In this document: piece after piece, positions 33,101-45,820 of the stretch
How positions within the stretch are numbered: the stretch's first letter is position 1
How the letters are laid out: each line of letters opens with the position of its first letter
Assembly: GCF_020283565.1 (NCBI RefSeq)
Contig: NC_060064.1
Location: 9,538,266-9,602,265, forward strand
Length of the DNA stretch: 64,000 bases
Origin: Trifolium pratense
Taxonomy: Eukaryota > Streptophyta > Magnoliopsida > Fabales > Fabaceae
Direction of reading: 5' to 3'
The notes under the pieces: model-generated
Databases searched by the model: none
What the model saw: the letters and a program-made list of their open reading frames with translations, nothing else
Told to the model about the DNA's origin: nothing
Translations under genes and position numbers: made by a program

Positions 33101-36100
33101 GTGTGTATGCTTTGTGTTTTAATTACCGCGTGGCACTCTGCCTTTACACTTGTTGAAAAGTTTTTAAAATTACGTTTTTAAGGGTAGTATGGGTTAGGGT
33201 GTTACAATAGTGGTATCAGAGCAGGTCGGTTCGTGTGAACCAATTAGGACTTTTCTTTTCCCCGTATGAGCATGTGTAGGGAACACTGTTAGTACTTTCT
33301 AACGTCTAGTTGTGATTCGTTCAGGAATCATGGCTGCTGCGAGAACGAATGCTCAGATTGCGGAGGCTTTGGCCGCACTCACCAACATAGTGGTTAGAGA
33401 TCATCAACCTGGAAGAGAGGTAGAGATGAGGTTGGAAAGGTTCATGAAGCAGAAACCGCCAACATTTACCGGAGGTTACAACCCGGATGGAGCTCACAAG
33501 TGGCTGGAGGAACTTGAAATAATTTTTGAAGCAATGGATTGTTCCGAGGAAGGGAAGACAACCCTTGGAACATATGTGTTGCGTGAGGAAGCGAACGTGT
33601 GGTGGAAGAACGCCAAGTTGAGGCTAGGACCTGGTGGTATGGCTATACCATGGGCAATGTTTAAAAGAGAATTTTTGGTTAAGTATTTTCCTGTGGATGT
33701 GAAGAATAAGAAAGTGGTGGAATTCATGGAGTTGAAACAGGGAAATATGACGGTAGCTGACTATGCCGTCAAGTTTGAAACTTTGTGTGCGTTTAGCCCG
33801 CATTACAACACTATGGAAGCGGAGAACGACAAGTGTGTGAAGTTTGAAAGTGGTCTACGTCCAGACATTAAGCATATGATTGGATTTTCGCAGATAAGGG
33901 ATTTTGCGACCCTTGTGAACAAGAGTAGGATTTGTGATGAAGATGGTAGAGCTAAGGTGAATTACTACAAAGCTGTGAACGACCGAAAAGGGAAAGGACA
34001 AGAGCGCGGAAAACCGTATGATAACCGCGGTAGGGGTAATACAAGTGGTGGTAAGAAGCCGGTGAATGGAAGTTGTTACAAATGTGGAGAGCGGGGTCAC
34101 ATGTCGTATGATTTCCCGAAGAAGTTGGACAAGTGTTTGAATTATGGGAAGTTAGGCCACAAAACTGAAGTGTGTAGGACAAGAGTGTTTTGTTTCAACT
34201 GTGGTGAGGAGGGCCACAAGAGTATAATCTGCAAGAAGCCCAAGAAGGTGATGGGCAAGGTGTTTGCTTTGAGTGGAGAGGATGCTAGCCTTGAGGACAA
34301 TCTCATTAGAGGTACGTGTTTCATCTATAACACTCCTTTAATTGCGATTATAGATACGGGAGCGACGCATTCTTTTATTTCTTTGGATTGTGCGAAGCGT
34401 CTTAGTATTCCTTTAACGGATATGACGGGTAGGATGGAAATAGAAACTCCTGCTAATGGTTCAGTGATTACCCGACAAGTATGTCGTAATTGCCCCGTAA
34501 CCATTTTTGATAGGCACTTTGGTATGGATTTAGTGTGTATTCCACTTAGTGGTATGGATGTAATTTTTGGTATGAATTGGTTAATCTTTAACCGAATTCA
34601 TATCAACTGTCGTGAGAAGGCCGTTGTTTTTCCGAAGCCGGAGGAGAACTTGCATTTGATGAGCGGGAAGGAAATATCGGAAGCGTTGAAAGAACATGCC
34701 GAGATGTTCATGATGTTTGCATCATTGAAACTCGAAGGAGGAGTTAAGATAGAAGAGTTACCGATCGTTTGTGAATTCCCAGATGTGTTTCCGGATGATA
34801 TATCTGACGTGCCTCCAAAGCGAGAGGTAGAGTTTTCTATCGACCTAGTACCTGGAACTAGCCCGATATCGATGGCGCCGTATCGAATGTCAGCGTCAGA
34901 GTTGAATGAATTAAAGAAGCAACTTGAAGAGCTGCTTGAGAAGAGGTTTGTTCGACCGAGTGTTTCGCCATGGGGAGCGCCGGTATTGCTTGTGAAGAAG
35001 AAAGATGGAAGCATGAGATTATGTATAGACTATCGTCAGTTGAACAAAGTGACGATCAAGAATAGATATCCACTCCCGAGGATAGATGATTTGATGGATC
35101 AACTAGTTGGAGCTTGTGTGTTTAGTAAGATAGATTTGAGATCTGGATACCATCAGATTAGAGTGAAGACGGAAGATATACCTAAGACTGCATTTAGGAC
35201 GAGGTATGAGCACTACGAGTACTCAGTTATGCCGTTTGGTGTGACCAATGCACCTGGAGTTTTCATGGAGTATATGAACCGAATTTTCCATTCATTTTTG
35301 GATAGATTCGTGGTGGTGTTCATCGACGACATTTTGATTTACTCAAAATCCGAGGAAGAGCACGAGGAGCACTTGAGGATTGTTTTGCAAGTCTTGAAGG
35401 AGAAGAAGTTGTATGCCAAGTTGTCTAAGTGTGAATTTTGGATGAAAGAGGTGAGTTTCCTAGGGCATATAATTTCAAGTGGAGGAATCGCGGTAGATCC
35501 TGCGAAGGTTGACGCTGTGTCACAGTGGGGAACGCCGGAATCTGTTTCAGAGATTAGAAGTTTCCTTGGTTTAGCCGGTTATTATAGAAGATTCATCGAA
35601 GGTTTTTCGAAGTTGGCTTTACCGTTAACCAAGTTGACGAGGAAGGATCAAGCGTTTGTTTGGGATGGTATTTGTGAGAAGAGTTTCCAAGAGCTCAAGA
35701 GAAGATTGACTACTGCACCCGTGTTGATTTTACCTGATGCCAAAGAGTCGTTCGTCGTGTATTGCGATGCTTCGAAGTTAGGACTTGGTGGAGTGCTTAT
35801 GCAAGGGGGTAATGTGGTAGCATATGCTTCAAGGCAACTGAAGGTTCACGAGAGGAACTATCCAACGCATGATTTGGAGTTAGCCGCAGTGGTGTTTGCT
35901 TTGAAAGTGTGGAGACACTACTTGTATGGATCGAGGTTTGAAGTGTTTAGTGATCACAAGAGTCTGAAGTACTTATTCGACCAGAAGGAGTTGAATATGA
36001 GGCAACGAAGATGGCTCGAATTCTTAAAGGACTACGATTTTGAATTGAGTTATCACCCCGGAAAAGCCAATGTGGTGGCCGATGCATTAAGTAGGAAAAC

Positions 36101-39100
36101 TTTGCATATGTCATCATTGATGGTGAGAGAGTTAGAGTTGATTGAAGAATTCCGAGACTTGAGTCTTGTGTGCGAGGTTACTTCTACAAGTGTGAAGCTT
36201 GGAATGTTAAGATTGACGAATCCTTTTCTTGAAGATATTAAAGAACGTCAGAAATCGGATAAGAAATTGATGGAGAAGATGGTACTCATCAATGAAGGCA
36301 AGGAGACCAATATCAAGATTGACGAAAGTGGAGTCATGAGATTTCACGGAAGAGTTTGTGTACCGGATGTACCCGAATTGAAAAGAATGATCATGGAAGA
36401 AGGTCACAGAAGTGGTTTGAGTATTCATCCTGGGGTAACCAAGATGTATCAGGATTTGAAGAAGTTATTTTGGTGGCCGGGAATGAAGAGACAAATTTCT
36501 GAATTTGTTTATTCATGTTTAACTTGTCAGAAATCGAAGATTGAACATCAGAAGCCGTTTGGTTTGTTGCAACCAATGTTTATACCCGAATGGAAATGGG
36601 ATAGCATTGCAATGGATTTTGTGGGAGGTCTACCGAAGACCAAGAAAAGTAACGAGGTGATTTGGGTAGTAGTAGATCGTTTGACGAAGTGTGCTCACTT
36701 CATTGCTATCAGGAAAGGTACTTTGGTGCCTAAGTTGGCCGAGATTTATGTGGAGCAGATTGTGAAGCTACATGGTATTCCAACAAGTATTATTTCGGAT
36801 AGAGATCCGAGATTTACTTCCAGATTTTGGGAAAGCTTGCAAGAAGCTTTAGGAACGAAGTTGAGGTTGAGTTCAGCTTATCATCCTCAAACAGATGGTC
36901 AGTCGGAGAGGACGATACAATCCTTAGAGGATTTGTTGAGGGCTTGTGTTTTGGAGCAAAACGTGAATTGGGATTCTTGTTTGCCGTTGGTAGAGTTTAC
37001 ATACAACAACAGTTACCATTCTAGTATCGGAATGGCACCGTTTGAGGCTTTGTATGGGAGAAGGTGTAGGACACCTCTGTGTTGGTATGAAACTGGAGAA
37101 GGTGCAATTCTTGGACCAGAGATTGTACAAGAAACAACAGAGAAGATTCGGATGATTCGTGAGAAGATGAAAGTGTCTCAGAGTCGACAGAAGAGTTATC
37201 ATGATAAGAGGAGGAAGGACATTGAATTCCAAGAGGGGGATCATGTATTCCTACGAGTTACATCGACTACTGGAGTAGGACGTGCGTTGAAGTCAAGGAA
37301 GTTAACATCGAGGTTTATTGGGCCGTTTGAGATTTTGAAGCGAGTTGGGAAAGTTGCATATAGGATTGCATTACCGCCATCATTGGCGAATTTGCACGAT
37401 GTTTTTCATGTATCACAGTTGCGCAAGTATGTGTCTGATCCGACACACGTGATTGAATCGGACGATGTTCAAGTGAGGGATGACTTGACCATTGAGACTG
37501 TGCCTTTGAGAATCGAAGGAAGAGAAGTGAAGAGGTTGAGGAACAAAGAGATTGCATCCGTGAAAGTCGTGTGGGGAGGACCGGCTGGTGAGAATGCGAC
37601 GTGGGAGTTAGAAAGCAAGATGAGAGATTCTTATCCCGATCTGTTTCTAGGTAATTTCGAGGGCGAAATTCTTTTAAGGGGGGTAGGATTGTAACGACCC
37701 ATTTTTCGTATTCGTATATTTTATTAAATGTATTTTATTTATTAATTGGCTTTTATTATTTTAGTGAGCGACGAATAATTATTTAGCCGAACGTAAGTTA
37801 TTAGACGCGAGAACCATTGTTTTGGGCTTATGGGCGTGAGAGGCCATATGGGCCTAAGCCAATTGGGCTTGGTCCATGACTTTAGGGAATGGTATAAGTA
37901 GCAATATCAACCTTGAATAGTATCATAACTTCATTTCCTTGAGTGAGCTAGAGCAAAGCTAAGCTAGGGTTTGATCAAGAGAGAAAGCTTGAGCAAGAGA
38001 AGGCTTGAATCATCACCAAACTTAAGGTAAGAGATTAGAATTCATGATTCTTGAGTGGCAAGGAGAGGGGAGATTGTCTATGTCTCCATTCCCGAACTCT
38101 CCCACTCAATTTCTTTTAGACTTTGATTAAGCTTTTGTATGTGAGTATGATGTTCTTCATCATCACTTTGTATGTGTTAATCACTAGCTTGATTCCATGA
38201 AGAATATGTATGTATTTGAACCATGTTTGAAAAGTTTGAGAAAGTTACTTAAAACCCAAGAAATTGGCATGATTTTGATCATTAGAGGTATTTGGATGTT
38301 TGGAAGGGATGATTAATGTTCCTTGATACCATATATGTTTGAAATGGCTGTTTATATGAATTTATAACATGTTTGGATGAATTTTTGAGTTGATTTGAGG
38401 TTAAACCGCCTTAGATAACTCAAGAACAGATATTCTGTTCTGGTGTAGTTCGCTAAGCGACCAGGAGTTCGCTGTAGCGAACATGTTCGCTGAAGCTCGC
38501 CAATGCTCGCCATGAGCAGGTGACTCCCGGGTGAGGTTCGCGTAGGCTCGCTAAGCCTTCGCTCAGCGAATGGTTCGTTGAAGCTCGCCAATGCTCGCCA
38601 TGAGCAGGTGACTTCCTGGTGTGGTTCGCCATGTCTCGCTAAGGCTTCGCTTAGCGAAGGCATCTATGACAGCAATTCTTGTTGATGTTTGTAAGTGTGA
38701 TTAGGCACTTGTATCATGGTTTAAAAGTATCCTTACATGATTGTTGATACATGTCGATGCTGTTAATGCTTATTGTTAATCGTTATATGATTGATAAACG
38801 TGTATGCAATAAGTTGTAGCTTAAGTGAGCAATGTGATGTTTTGGCATTAATTTGTAATGTTAAGTGAATGTGTTAGGATTGTGTTCCCGCATTCATAAT
38901 GAGTAGCTTCAAGCTAGAAATATCATATTGATGATATGTGTAAACATACATGCATTCATGTATATATATGTTGAATTGGAAACTTGGGTTCCAATAGATT
39001 TAAATGGATTTTTGAGTCCATAAGGAAGCCGAGGATCGGATTAGTTGAATCCATAAGATCTAGAGCTGCTATCCAGCAGGATATAAAACTGTTTAACTTA

Positions 39101-40933
39101 TCCATGAGGGATATGAAGGTTTGGTAAGTTCCGAACAATCCGGCAAGATGTAAAACTGTTTAACTTATCCATGAGGGGTAAAAGGCAATTGGTACCACAT
39201 GCATTAGTCGTGTCTAGGGATGGCATGACATAGAATGATTGGCATTAGATACATTAGGGTAAATGCGCATATATTTGATAAATGGTATGTGACATTATCT
39301 GGCTGAACGGTGCTAAACTTTATTAATTGATAACTGTTTGGTGCGATGTTTTGACGTGAGTTAGAATATGTATGATGTAGTTCGAAAGTGTAAGACCTTT
39401 CTTATACTCGTATGATATGCGGTTATGTTTTCTAACTCTCTGCTTTGTGTTATTTGCTGGACCTTTGGGGGTTCAGATATTCAGGCTGAGGATTGTGCCG
39501 ACGTTTAGACTGCTGTTCTAGCGTGGTGTTGAAGTACCTTTTGGTGAGGAGACTTAGCATAGATTACTCCTCTTAGTACTAGCTTTTGACTAGAGTTTGT
39601 AAATAGTAAATGCTCTGGTAATGTAACATCGAGTCGGGGATTTCGCTTGGCTTTCATCGTATATCGGTGTTACCTTTTTGATATGCTAGTTCTTGTATAA
39701 GTGACATCCTTAGGGATGAATATGGCTTATGTATATATATATATATATATATGCAATGCTTGGTTGAATGAATCCGCTGTTGCTTTTCATGTTAAAATTC
39801 ATGACGCTCTGTGTGTATGCTTTGTGTTTTAATTACCGCGTGGCACTCTGCCTTTACACTTGTTGAAAAGTTTTTAAAATTACGTTTTTAAGGGTAGTAT
39901 GGGTTAGGGTGTTACATAATCTAACTTATTTAAAGGAGAATATTAAGTTAAAATGTCAAATTAATCACATGGGGTTTATAAATTCTATTTAAGCCTAATA
40001 TCATCCTAATGTGAAATTTTGAGTTTTTTCAAATCCTTACAAAAAAGATAAAAAATAATAATTCTACAGGAACAAAAAATAATACAAGGCAAGAAAAAAA
40101 GAGAAGAATAATGAGAATATTGTTACATACACTATGTGTTTTTCATTCAAAAGAAGTGTGTAATCATGAAAATCTTGCCCATTAATATAAATGTTTGTGT
40201 GCAATATAGGAGGTTGATTAAGATTGCCACCTAAAAATTCAAAGTCAATTTCATCTCGAGTAGTCCCGGTATCAGAAATCAACTGCAACAAATAGAAATT
40301 GAGAAGCAATAATAAAATTATTTAAGTTTAAAGTGTAAACTAATACTATGAATTAAAATAAATTCATATATACACGTGCAAAAATAAAATCACAATAATA
40401 TTGATATATAAGAAAAAGTACATAAAAGGTAGTGATCACGGCAGTTGAATCCTTTTTAGGCAACTTAATTCTCATGCTGAACCATCCGAAACCATAGCTT
40501 TGAACAGATTGAAAACCAGAACCTAAGATTAAAACAATTGTTAGAAATTTTTTGTTAAATAATGGTTATTGCTTAAAATCACTAGAAAAAGTTAAAATAA
40601 CAACGTAAATTAGAGACAAAATAATTATATTATTCATCAAATTTAGCGTCGCTAACACTCAAGCGAAGATATTTAGAAATTTTTTTCTTCGAGTATTTGT
40701 CACTATTCTAACTTTTTTAATAGATAAAATGTGTATGTATAATGAACTATGCATGTCATACCGGAGTTTTGATCCAACGTGAGTTGAACTTCCCATCTTT
40801 GATCGAGAATTCGCATATTTTGTTGTCCCCAAAGAGAAATATAATTTTGCTCGAATGGACAATCAACACTTTTGACGTGTGATAGAACAAGAATGAAAAA
40901 CAACAAAAGAAAAGCTTGACGAGAAAAATTCAT
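30199..40933 (-). CDS. XTH: Xyloglucan endotransglucosylase/hydrolase-like, copy C (gypsy in intron 3)
   Basis: Exons 40933-40762, 40522-40422, 40282-40131 and, beyond the transposon, 30556-30199; they encode the same 260-aa type as D-F. All coding sequence is intact. A complete gypsy element in the opposite orientation enlarges intron 3 from about 0.62 kb to about 9.6 kb. Splicing across it is possible in principle, but silencing or premature polyadenylation is likely. Catalytic motif, signal peptide and the missing 15-residue segment are as in the other copies. Confidence 0.85.
30974..33206 (+). mobile_element. 5' LTR of the gypsy element
   Basis: 2233 bp, TGTAACGACCC...GGTGTTACA. It contains the GC-rich repeated block described separately and a TA microsatellite near 33014. 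The two ORFs read from it on the minus strand (103 and 60 aa) recur in the 3' LTR and are fortuitous. Confidence 0.95.
31731..31945. repeat. GC-rich palindromic motif block in the gypsy 5' LTR
   Basis: An 88-bp period direct duplication (GAAGCTCGCCAATGCTCGCC at 31776 and 31864), interleaved with short palindromes such as TTCGCTCAGCGAA and TTCGCTTAGCGAA. It contrasts sharply with the AT-rich surroundings. The same block is at 38447-38661 in the 3' LTR. Confidence 0.85.
33211..33222 (+). promoter_or_regulatory. Primer-binding site of the gypsy element
   Basis: TGGTATCAGAGC, complementary to the 3' end of initiator methionine tRNA, four bases after the 5' LTR. Confidence 0.9.
33330..37694 (+). 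CDS. Gypsy Gag-Pol polyprotein, 1454 aa
   Basis: One uninterrupted frame; the ATG at 33330 is the first in frame after the leader (the frame is open slightly upstream, from a GTG). Domains in order: retrotransposon Gag (about 60-200); three zinc-knuckle positions (from C249 to about 301); aspartic protease DTGATHSF with D342; reverse transcriptase with YRQLNKVT and FIDDIL (D666, D667); RNase H with [11 protein letters not shown]; integrase zinc finger (H-H then CLTC) and core with MDFVGG (D1096), SDRDPRF and the Glu in LEDLLRA; C-terminal chromodomain-like tail ([19 protein letters not shown]). RT and integrase residues look intact, but the first knuckle has Phe for its last Cys and the second has Tyr for its second Cys; only [14 protein letters not shown] is complete. 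The stop codon TAA lies within the first bases of the 3' LTR. Confidence 0.95.
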   Translation: MAAARTNAQIAEALAALTNIVVRDHQPGREVEMRLERFMKQKPPTFTGGYNPDGAHKWLEELEIIFEAMDCSEEGKTTLGTYVLREEANVWWKNAKLRLGPGGMAIPWAMFKREFLVKYFPVDVKNKKVVEFMELKQGNMTVADYAVKFETLCAFSPHYNTMEAENDKCVKFESGLRPDIKHMIGFSQIRDFATLVNKSRICDEDGRAKVNYYKAVNDRKGKGQERGKPYDNRGRGNTSGGKKPVNGSCYKCGERGHMSYDFPKKLDKCLNYGKLGHKTEVCRTRVFCFNCGEEGHKSIICKKPKKVMGKVFALSGEDASLEDNLIRGTCFIYNTPLIAIIDTGATHSFISLDCAKRLSIPLTDMTGRMEIETPANGSVITRQVCRNCPVTIFDRHFGMDLVCIPLSGMDVIFGMNWLIFNRIHINCREKAVVFPKPEENLHLMSGKEISEALKEHAEMFMMFASLKLEGGVKIEELPIVCEFPDVFPDDISDVPPKREVEFSIDLVPGTSPISMAPYRMSASELNELKKQLEELLEKRFVRPSVSPWGAPVLLVKKKDGSMRLCIDYRQLNKVTIKNRYPLPRIDDLMDQLVGACVFSKIDLRSGYHQIRVKTEDIPKTAFRTRYEHYEYSVMPFGVTNAPGVFMEYMNRIFHSFLDRFVVVFIDDILIYSKSEEEHEEHLRIVLQVLKEKKLYAKLSKCEFWMKEVSFLGHIISSGGIAVDPAKVDAVSQWGTPESVSEIRSFLGLAGYYRRFIEGFSKLALPLTKLTRKDQAFVWDGICEKSFQELKRRLTTAPVLILPDAKESFVVYCDASKLGLGGVLMQGGNVVAYASRQLKVHERNYPTHDLELAAVVFALKVWRHYLYGSRFEVFSDHKSLKYLFDQKELNMRQRRWLEFLKDYDFELSYHPGKANVVADALSRKTLHMSSLMVRELELIEEFRDLSLVCEVTSTSVKLGMLRLTNPFLEDIKERQKSDKKLMEKMVLINEGKETNIKIDESGVMRFHGRVCVPDVPELKRMIMEEGHRSGLSIHPGVTKMYQDLKKLFWWPGMKRQISEFVYSCLTCQKSKIEHQKPFGLLQPMFIPEWKWDSIAMDFVGGLPKTKKSNEVIWVVVDRLTKCAHFIAIRKGTLVPKLAEIYVEQIVKLHGIPTSIISDRDPRFTSRFWESLQEALGTKLRLSSAYHPQTDGQSERTIQSLEDLLRACVLEQNVNWDSCLPLVEFTYNNSYHSSIGMAPFEALYGRRCRTPLCWYETGEGAILGPEIVQETTEKIRMIREKMKVSQSRQKSYHDKRRKDIEFQEGDHVFLRVTSTTGVGRALKSRKLTSRFIGPFEILKRVGKVAYRIALPPSLANLHDVFHVSQLRKYVSDPTHVIESDDVQVRDDLTIETVPLRIEGREVKRLRNKEIASVKVVWGGPAGENATWELESKMRDSYPDLFLGNFEGEILLRGVGL
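37672..37689 (+). promoter_or_regulatory. Polypurine tract of the gypsy element
   Basis: TTTTAAGGGGGGTAGGAT immediately before the 3' LTR, the plus-strand priming site. It is also coding sequence, being the last codons of the polyprotein. Confidence 0.85.
37690..39916 (+). mobile_element. 3' LTR of the gypsy element
   Basis: 2227 bp, same ends as the 5' LTR. Differences I could see: C instead of A within GATGTTNTTCATC, and a TA tract 6 bp shorter. Confidence 0.95.
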
Positions 40934-41026
40934 AGTGTTTCTTTTTAAAAATAATATGTGAAATTGTTTAATTGAGTCTTATTACAAGACACGAATACGT
41001 GAAAAATTCATAGTGTTTCGTTTCTT

Positions 41027-41036
41027 TTTATATATA
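41027..41036 (-). promoter_or_regulatory. TATA box, XTH copy C
   Basis: CTATATATAAAAAG on the minus strand, about 95 bp upstream of the ATG. Confidence 0.58.
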
Positions 41037-41999
41037 GAGAGGACACGATAAGACAGACACGACTGGACAAAAAATACGATAGAGACAAAAAATAATATAA
41101 GAAGTTGGATAGAGATATTACATTATCCGATGATGTGTTTGATGCACACATGATAAGAAACATGTGTTATGTGTCATCAAATATTTGATTGAGAAAAAAT
41201 ATGATAAAAGATTTTACCGTGTCACTATATCAAAAAAAATAAAAAAATTACCATGCCTCTTATCTTACCCACCAAATAAGTCCTAATGTTTGATAAGTCA
41301 GCATATATAATATATTTTTATTATCAAGTAGTCTGGTCAACATATATAATATAATATTATAATAACTTAATATTAAAGTTTATCATGTGCCGCCTCTTTT
41401 AGTTAAAATTTCATCCTTGATAAAGGCTCGATTAAAACAAACAAAATATATGATTAGAAAATAATTTATACAATTAAGCACATAAACTATAATTTTAAAT
41501 ATAAAAATTCTAAATTAATAATTAATAAATTATACACATATCGGTAATCTCATTATTATAGTACATTATTAGAACTATATGCCCTTGCATCAAAAAAAGA
41601 ACTATATGCCCTTATAAAATTGCTAAAAAAATTTGAAACTAATTAATAAAATTAAAATATATATTAGAACTATACCAACTAATAATCCCTTACCAAAAAA
41701 ATACGAACTAATAATCCAGCTCAATATTATTATCCCAATTCCTAATAGGCTATAAAATATTATGGATATGTTTGGATTTACTAATTTTTAAGTTTATGAA
41801 AAATATTTTATGCAAATAAATAAGTTTTTATGTTAATTCGTAAATTCTCGCTGACGAAAATTGTATTTTTATAAATTGTACTTTCATAAACTATTTTGAT
41901 AAACTTATGAATAATACATAAAAATTTATTTATGTGGATAAATATGTTTTCCAAATGCTCTACAATGATAAACTCCATAATCAAAGGTTATAATTGCTA

Positions 42000-42227
42000 C
42001 TACCTTCGTCCCAAAATAATGGTCTTTTATGCATACAAATGCATAATTTGAATCATTAATATCTTTAGTTTTCTTTTATGAAAAATTATAAAAATTTAAT
42101 ATTGTGAAAATATTCATTGAGACAAATCAAACAATATTATATTTGCTAATATTTGTCTTTATACATTAGTAAAAAAATACGGTAAAAATAAATATCAACA
42201 GGGACAATTCTTTTGGGACGGAGGGAG
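42000..42227. mobile_element. Stowaway-type MITE, unit C
   Basis: Orthologous copy in unit C, nearly identical to those in D and E. Confidence 0.85.
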
Positions 42228-43031
42228 TATTTGCTATAACAAGTGACAACAACGGGTACCACCAATCCTCTTCATCTACCAATCCATCCCCTGTTGAAAC
42301 TTGCAACAACAAAAGAGTATTCATTTTCGATGTTAGACCATCTCTAATGGTGTAGTACTTATGATACTTATTAGTATTACCATTGGAGTACCACTCATTT
42401 GAGTACCTATTAGGTATCGCTTCTAGAATAAGAACTCTCTCTCTCTCTCTGTCTCTTCTTGAACCCACTTTATTTTTCATTAAAATATTCTTTTCATGGG
42501 ACCCATTTTATTTTATATATTCAATTTGAATTAATGGATAATTACACAAAAATATATTTTTTGGTACATCACAAAAACACAATTTTTGAATAGGCGTACT
42601 CATCTTCATCTTCAAAATTAATTGTTTTTTTGGTACATCACAAAATTATTATTTTTTTTTAAATTATGTAATGTTATTTTAAATTATATTTTAATTATGT
42701 AATTTTTAAAACTTGGCAATATTATTTTAAAATAAATTTTGAATTTTAATTATTTTTTCGAATTATAAAAATAAAATAGTACATACTAATTTTGTAATTT
42801 TATCATTCAATCAATTTATATTATAAAATAGATAATTAAATAATAAGTTATTGTAATGATGCGGAGTTATTGATGGGACCTATTTTAGAACTTTTTAAGA
42901 CGTGTTAGGTTGGAGGGGTTGAGTACATATTAGGTACTATTATTAAAAAATAATAAATTAGTGACGTGTCCATGTGAGACTAATTTAAGAACTCAAATTT
43001 GGAGTTCTCCATTAGATTTCAACTGTGAGAT

Positions 43032-43654
43032 TAGGGATGGCAATTGGACTCATACCCAATGGGTATCCGCAAAAAATACCCACAATGGGTAGGGTAAAAA
43101 CCCGCATTTTGGGTACGGGGACGAGTATGGGTAATTACTCGCAAAAATGAACGGGTATGAGTGCAGATACAGATACCTTAGTACCCACCCCGCCCCATAC
43201 CCATATAGTATATATTTATTTATTTTATTTATATTATCATATAATAATATATGTATATCAATTTTTAAAAAATACAACACTATTAAACTATTACACATTT
43301 TTAATAAAAATATATATTTATAATATAGTGCAAACACGATATGAGTATGTCAATAAGGATATGAACTTTATCACGAGATTAATAATAATTTTGTTTATGA
43401 TTTTAATGAGTCAACACTAAAATCTCTGAATTTTTATTAATTTTATTAAAATGATATGATATTTTATAATTGATCAATTTATTTTTAGCAAAAATGCGGG
43501 TAACGGGTACGAGTATGGGTACTTGAATACCCAGAGGGTATGGACATGGGTACAAAGATTGTTACCTACGCGGATATGAGGATGCGTACGTGTATTTTTT
43601 CAAACTGCGGGTATGAGAATTGATACTATAGTACCCTACCCATTGTCATCCCTA
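43032..43654. mobile_element. hAT-type MITE, unit C
   Basis: Orthologous copy with intact ends and duplication. Confidence 0.9.
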
Positions 43655-43794
43655 TGTGAGATGTTTAAAGCTTCATTAACTGCTAATGCTTCCATATGAG
43701 ATTTGAAGTGAGCCAACAATTAATTTTAATGGTGCCTAAATTTATTTCATCTAAATTAATTCTAGAAGTCACGAAAGTGTGCATTCAACTTTAA

Positions 43795-43824
43795 CTAGTA
43801 TCCGGACCCGTGCCAAGCACGGGT
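43795..43824 (-). mobile_element. Helitron-like 3' terminus (end of unit C)
   Basis: Same hairpin and CTAG end. Confidence 0.5.
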
Positions 43825-45820
43825 AAAATGAAACTACAAAAATAACATTTTAATATTAAAATTTTCAAAATTCTCAAATAAAAAGAATATAAATATAGGA
43901 TATCGTATTAATATATGAATATAAATATAAATCCGGGGTAAATCTCAATGTAAAAATATAGACTCGTGTGTAAAATTTTTTTTAAAAAAAAAAACCCAAA
44001 CAAACAAAAAAAAAAGTTAAATTCGATAGTAAAATAAATATTAAACAAAAATCCAAAAAAAATTATCATAATATATCTTATATTAGTTAATTTTCACATC
44101 AATATCCTCCGAATAAAATAAATATAGAACCTAGTATATATTATAAATAAAAAATATGTCTTTGTATTAATATATGAACAAACATACGGTTCCTATAATA
44201 ATATATTTTTTTGGTATTCGTTTATCAAAAATATATACTTTTTGGTATTTACCATCTTGTTCTTAGGGGAAAAATTCTCTGATAATTAATAGTTCGACCG
44301 CCATGTGCATATATATCCCCAAATAATACATGTGCAAATTTCTCACATAAATAAAAAAATAGATCATATATAAATAACAAAATAAAAAGAACACGGGCCA
44401 CATAAAAATACAAAAAAAATAGGTCTATGTATTAATATATGAGTAAAAGTATAAAATCCTGTATAAATGTCTTAAAATAAAAGTATATAACCACGATAAA
44501 AAATATAAAAAATAAAATAGATAAAAAAAATAGGAAAATTAATTAAAAAAAATAGGAGAATGTCTTAAAATCCCGTATAAATGTCTTAAAATAATTGTAC
44601 TATTTTCCTCCTTTTTTTTTTGAACAATTCTCTTACTCCTCTTTATTATTAGTCTTCTCTTTTTCTTTTTTTTTGGTACAAATTATTGGTCTTCTCTAAA
44701 TAAATAAAAAATTAATACAGAAAATAATCTTAACGTAATCAAATAAATTTAATCCACTCTAAGAAAAGAATATCATTGATCCCGTCAAGTTCTATCGCAA
44801 CCAACTTGGTCTTAATGCATTCCTTTCATAGTCTTTCTATACATCTGCAAATAAAATATAATAAATGATTAAATCCAATATAAAACATTGCTTTGGATAT
44901 TTTTAAGGTACAATAAATATAATAAAATTAATGTATGCAATAAAAAGAATATTGCTTAACGATGTGAATTTTTTGTACAACTATTAATAGAAGGTTGCAT
45001 CGCCTATTTCGTTATAGAATGTTTTTAATAACGTCCAATTTTGCATATTATTAGTATTAATGGTACAACTATATGTCATCAATTGTCTATGTAGAATTTG
45101 AATTTTTGGTTTCTCATGTGAATTATGTGAATTAATTGTTAAAGCCATATGAGAAGAGAAACCTTTTGGACATGCCATGTGTAGAAAATTCTTTGAAAAA
45201 AAGGACTCAAATCACGGGTAAAAACGTGTTTGTAAATTCTTTTTCCCATGAAACTTATTAAAACACAAAAATTCATATTTTAAATTATTCTATTTTACTT
45301 TTCTTAATAAGTATGAATTTTTTTATTTATTTATAATATAAAACGAAGGAAAATTTCAATACTACTATGATTTCTTTTTCTCAAATTTAACTTCCTGTTT
45401 ATCCACTACTTTTTTGTTTTTACTAATTATATATAGTACCTTCTTACTAAATCTCTTTTTTAAATACTTTTTCTTTCGACATTGTAGTATTTTCTTACCA
45501 AATATTTTTTTTAATCAATCCTTACCAAATGTTTTGATATGAGTGTGTCATCTGTAATCAATAGCAGTATTATTACTGAAAAGAGAAAATATAAAACAAA
45601 TTACTTGTTTGAACTAAGGATTAAAAAACAAATCATAAAATACTGTAATCAATATAAAATATATTCTTAAATTATATCTCTAAATAAAAAACAAATCATA
45701 AACTATTCTAAACAGAAACAAATTTTGTTTTTGACAATAAACAGAAGAAAAAAAAATTAAATCCTAATGAAATCCTATTGAGTTAGTCTATAGGTAAACC
45801 TTGACACTCAAACTTGATAC

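Larger units (their letters stand above)
30974..39916 (+). mobile_element. Complete Ty3-gypsy chromovirus-type retrotransposon
   Basis: 8943-bp element with two LTRs, tRNA-iMet primer site, single gag-pol frame and polypurine tract, bounded by the 5-bp target duplication TAATC (30969-30973 and 39917-39921). The other units show the empty site GGTTTAATCTAACTT. It lies antisense in intron 3 of XTH copy C. The C-terminal chromodomain-like region and LTR style suggest the Tekay/Del group. By eye the LTRs differ by one substitution and one TA-repeat length change, so it inserted very recently. Confidence 0.95.
28476..44095. repeat. Tandem unit C (split by Ty3-gypsy)
   Basis: Collinear with D-F except for an 8943-bp gypsy element plus its 5-bp duplication inside XTH intron 3. 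Subtracting 8948 bp gives the same 6674-bp exon spacing to unit D. The segment 28476-30190 is the AT-rich XTH downstream region, without a recognisable gene. Confidence 0.92.

Noticed and set aside
33494..37557. Minus-strand ORFs of 60-138 aa and other-frame ORFs within the gypsy body
   Set aside because: Shadows of the long gag-pol frame.
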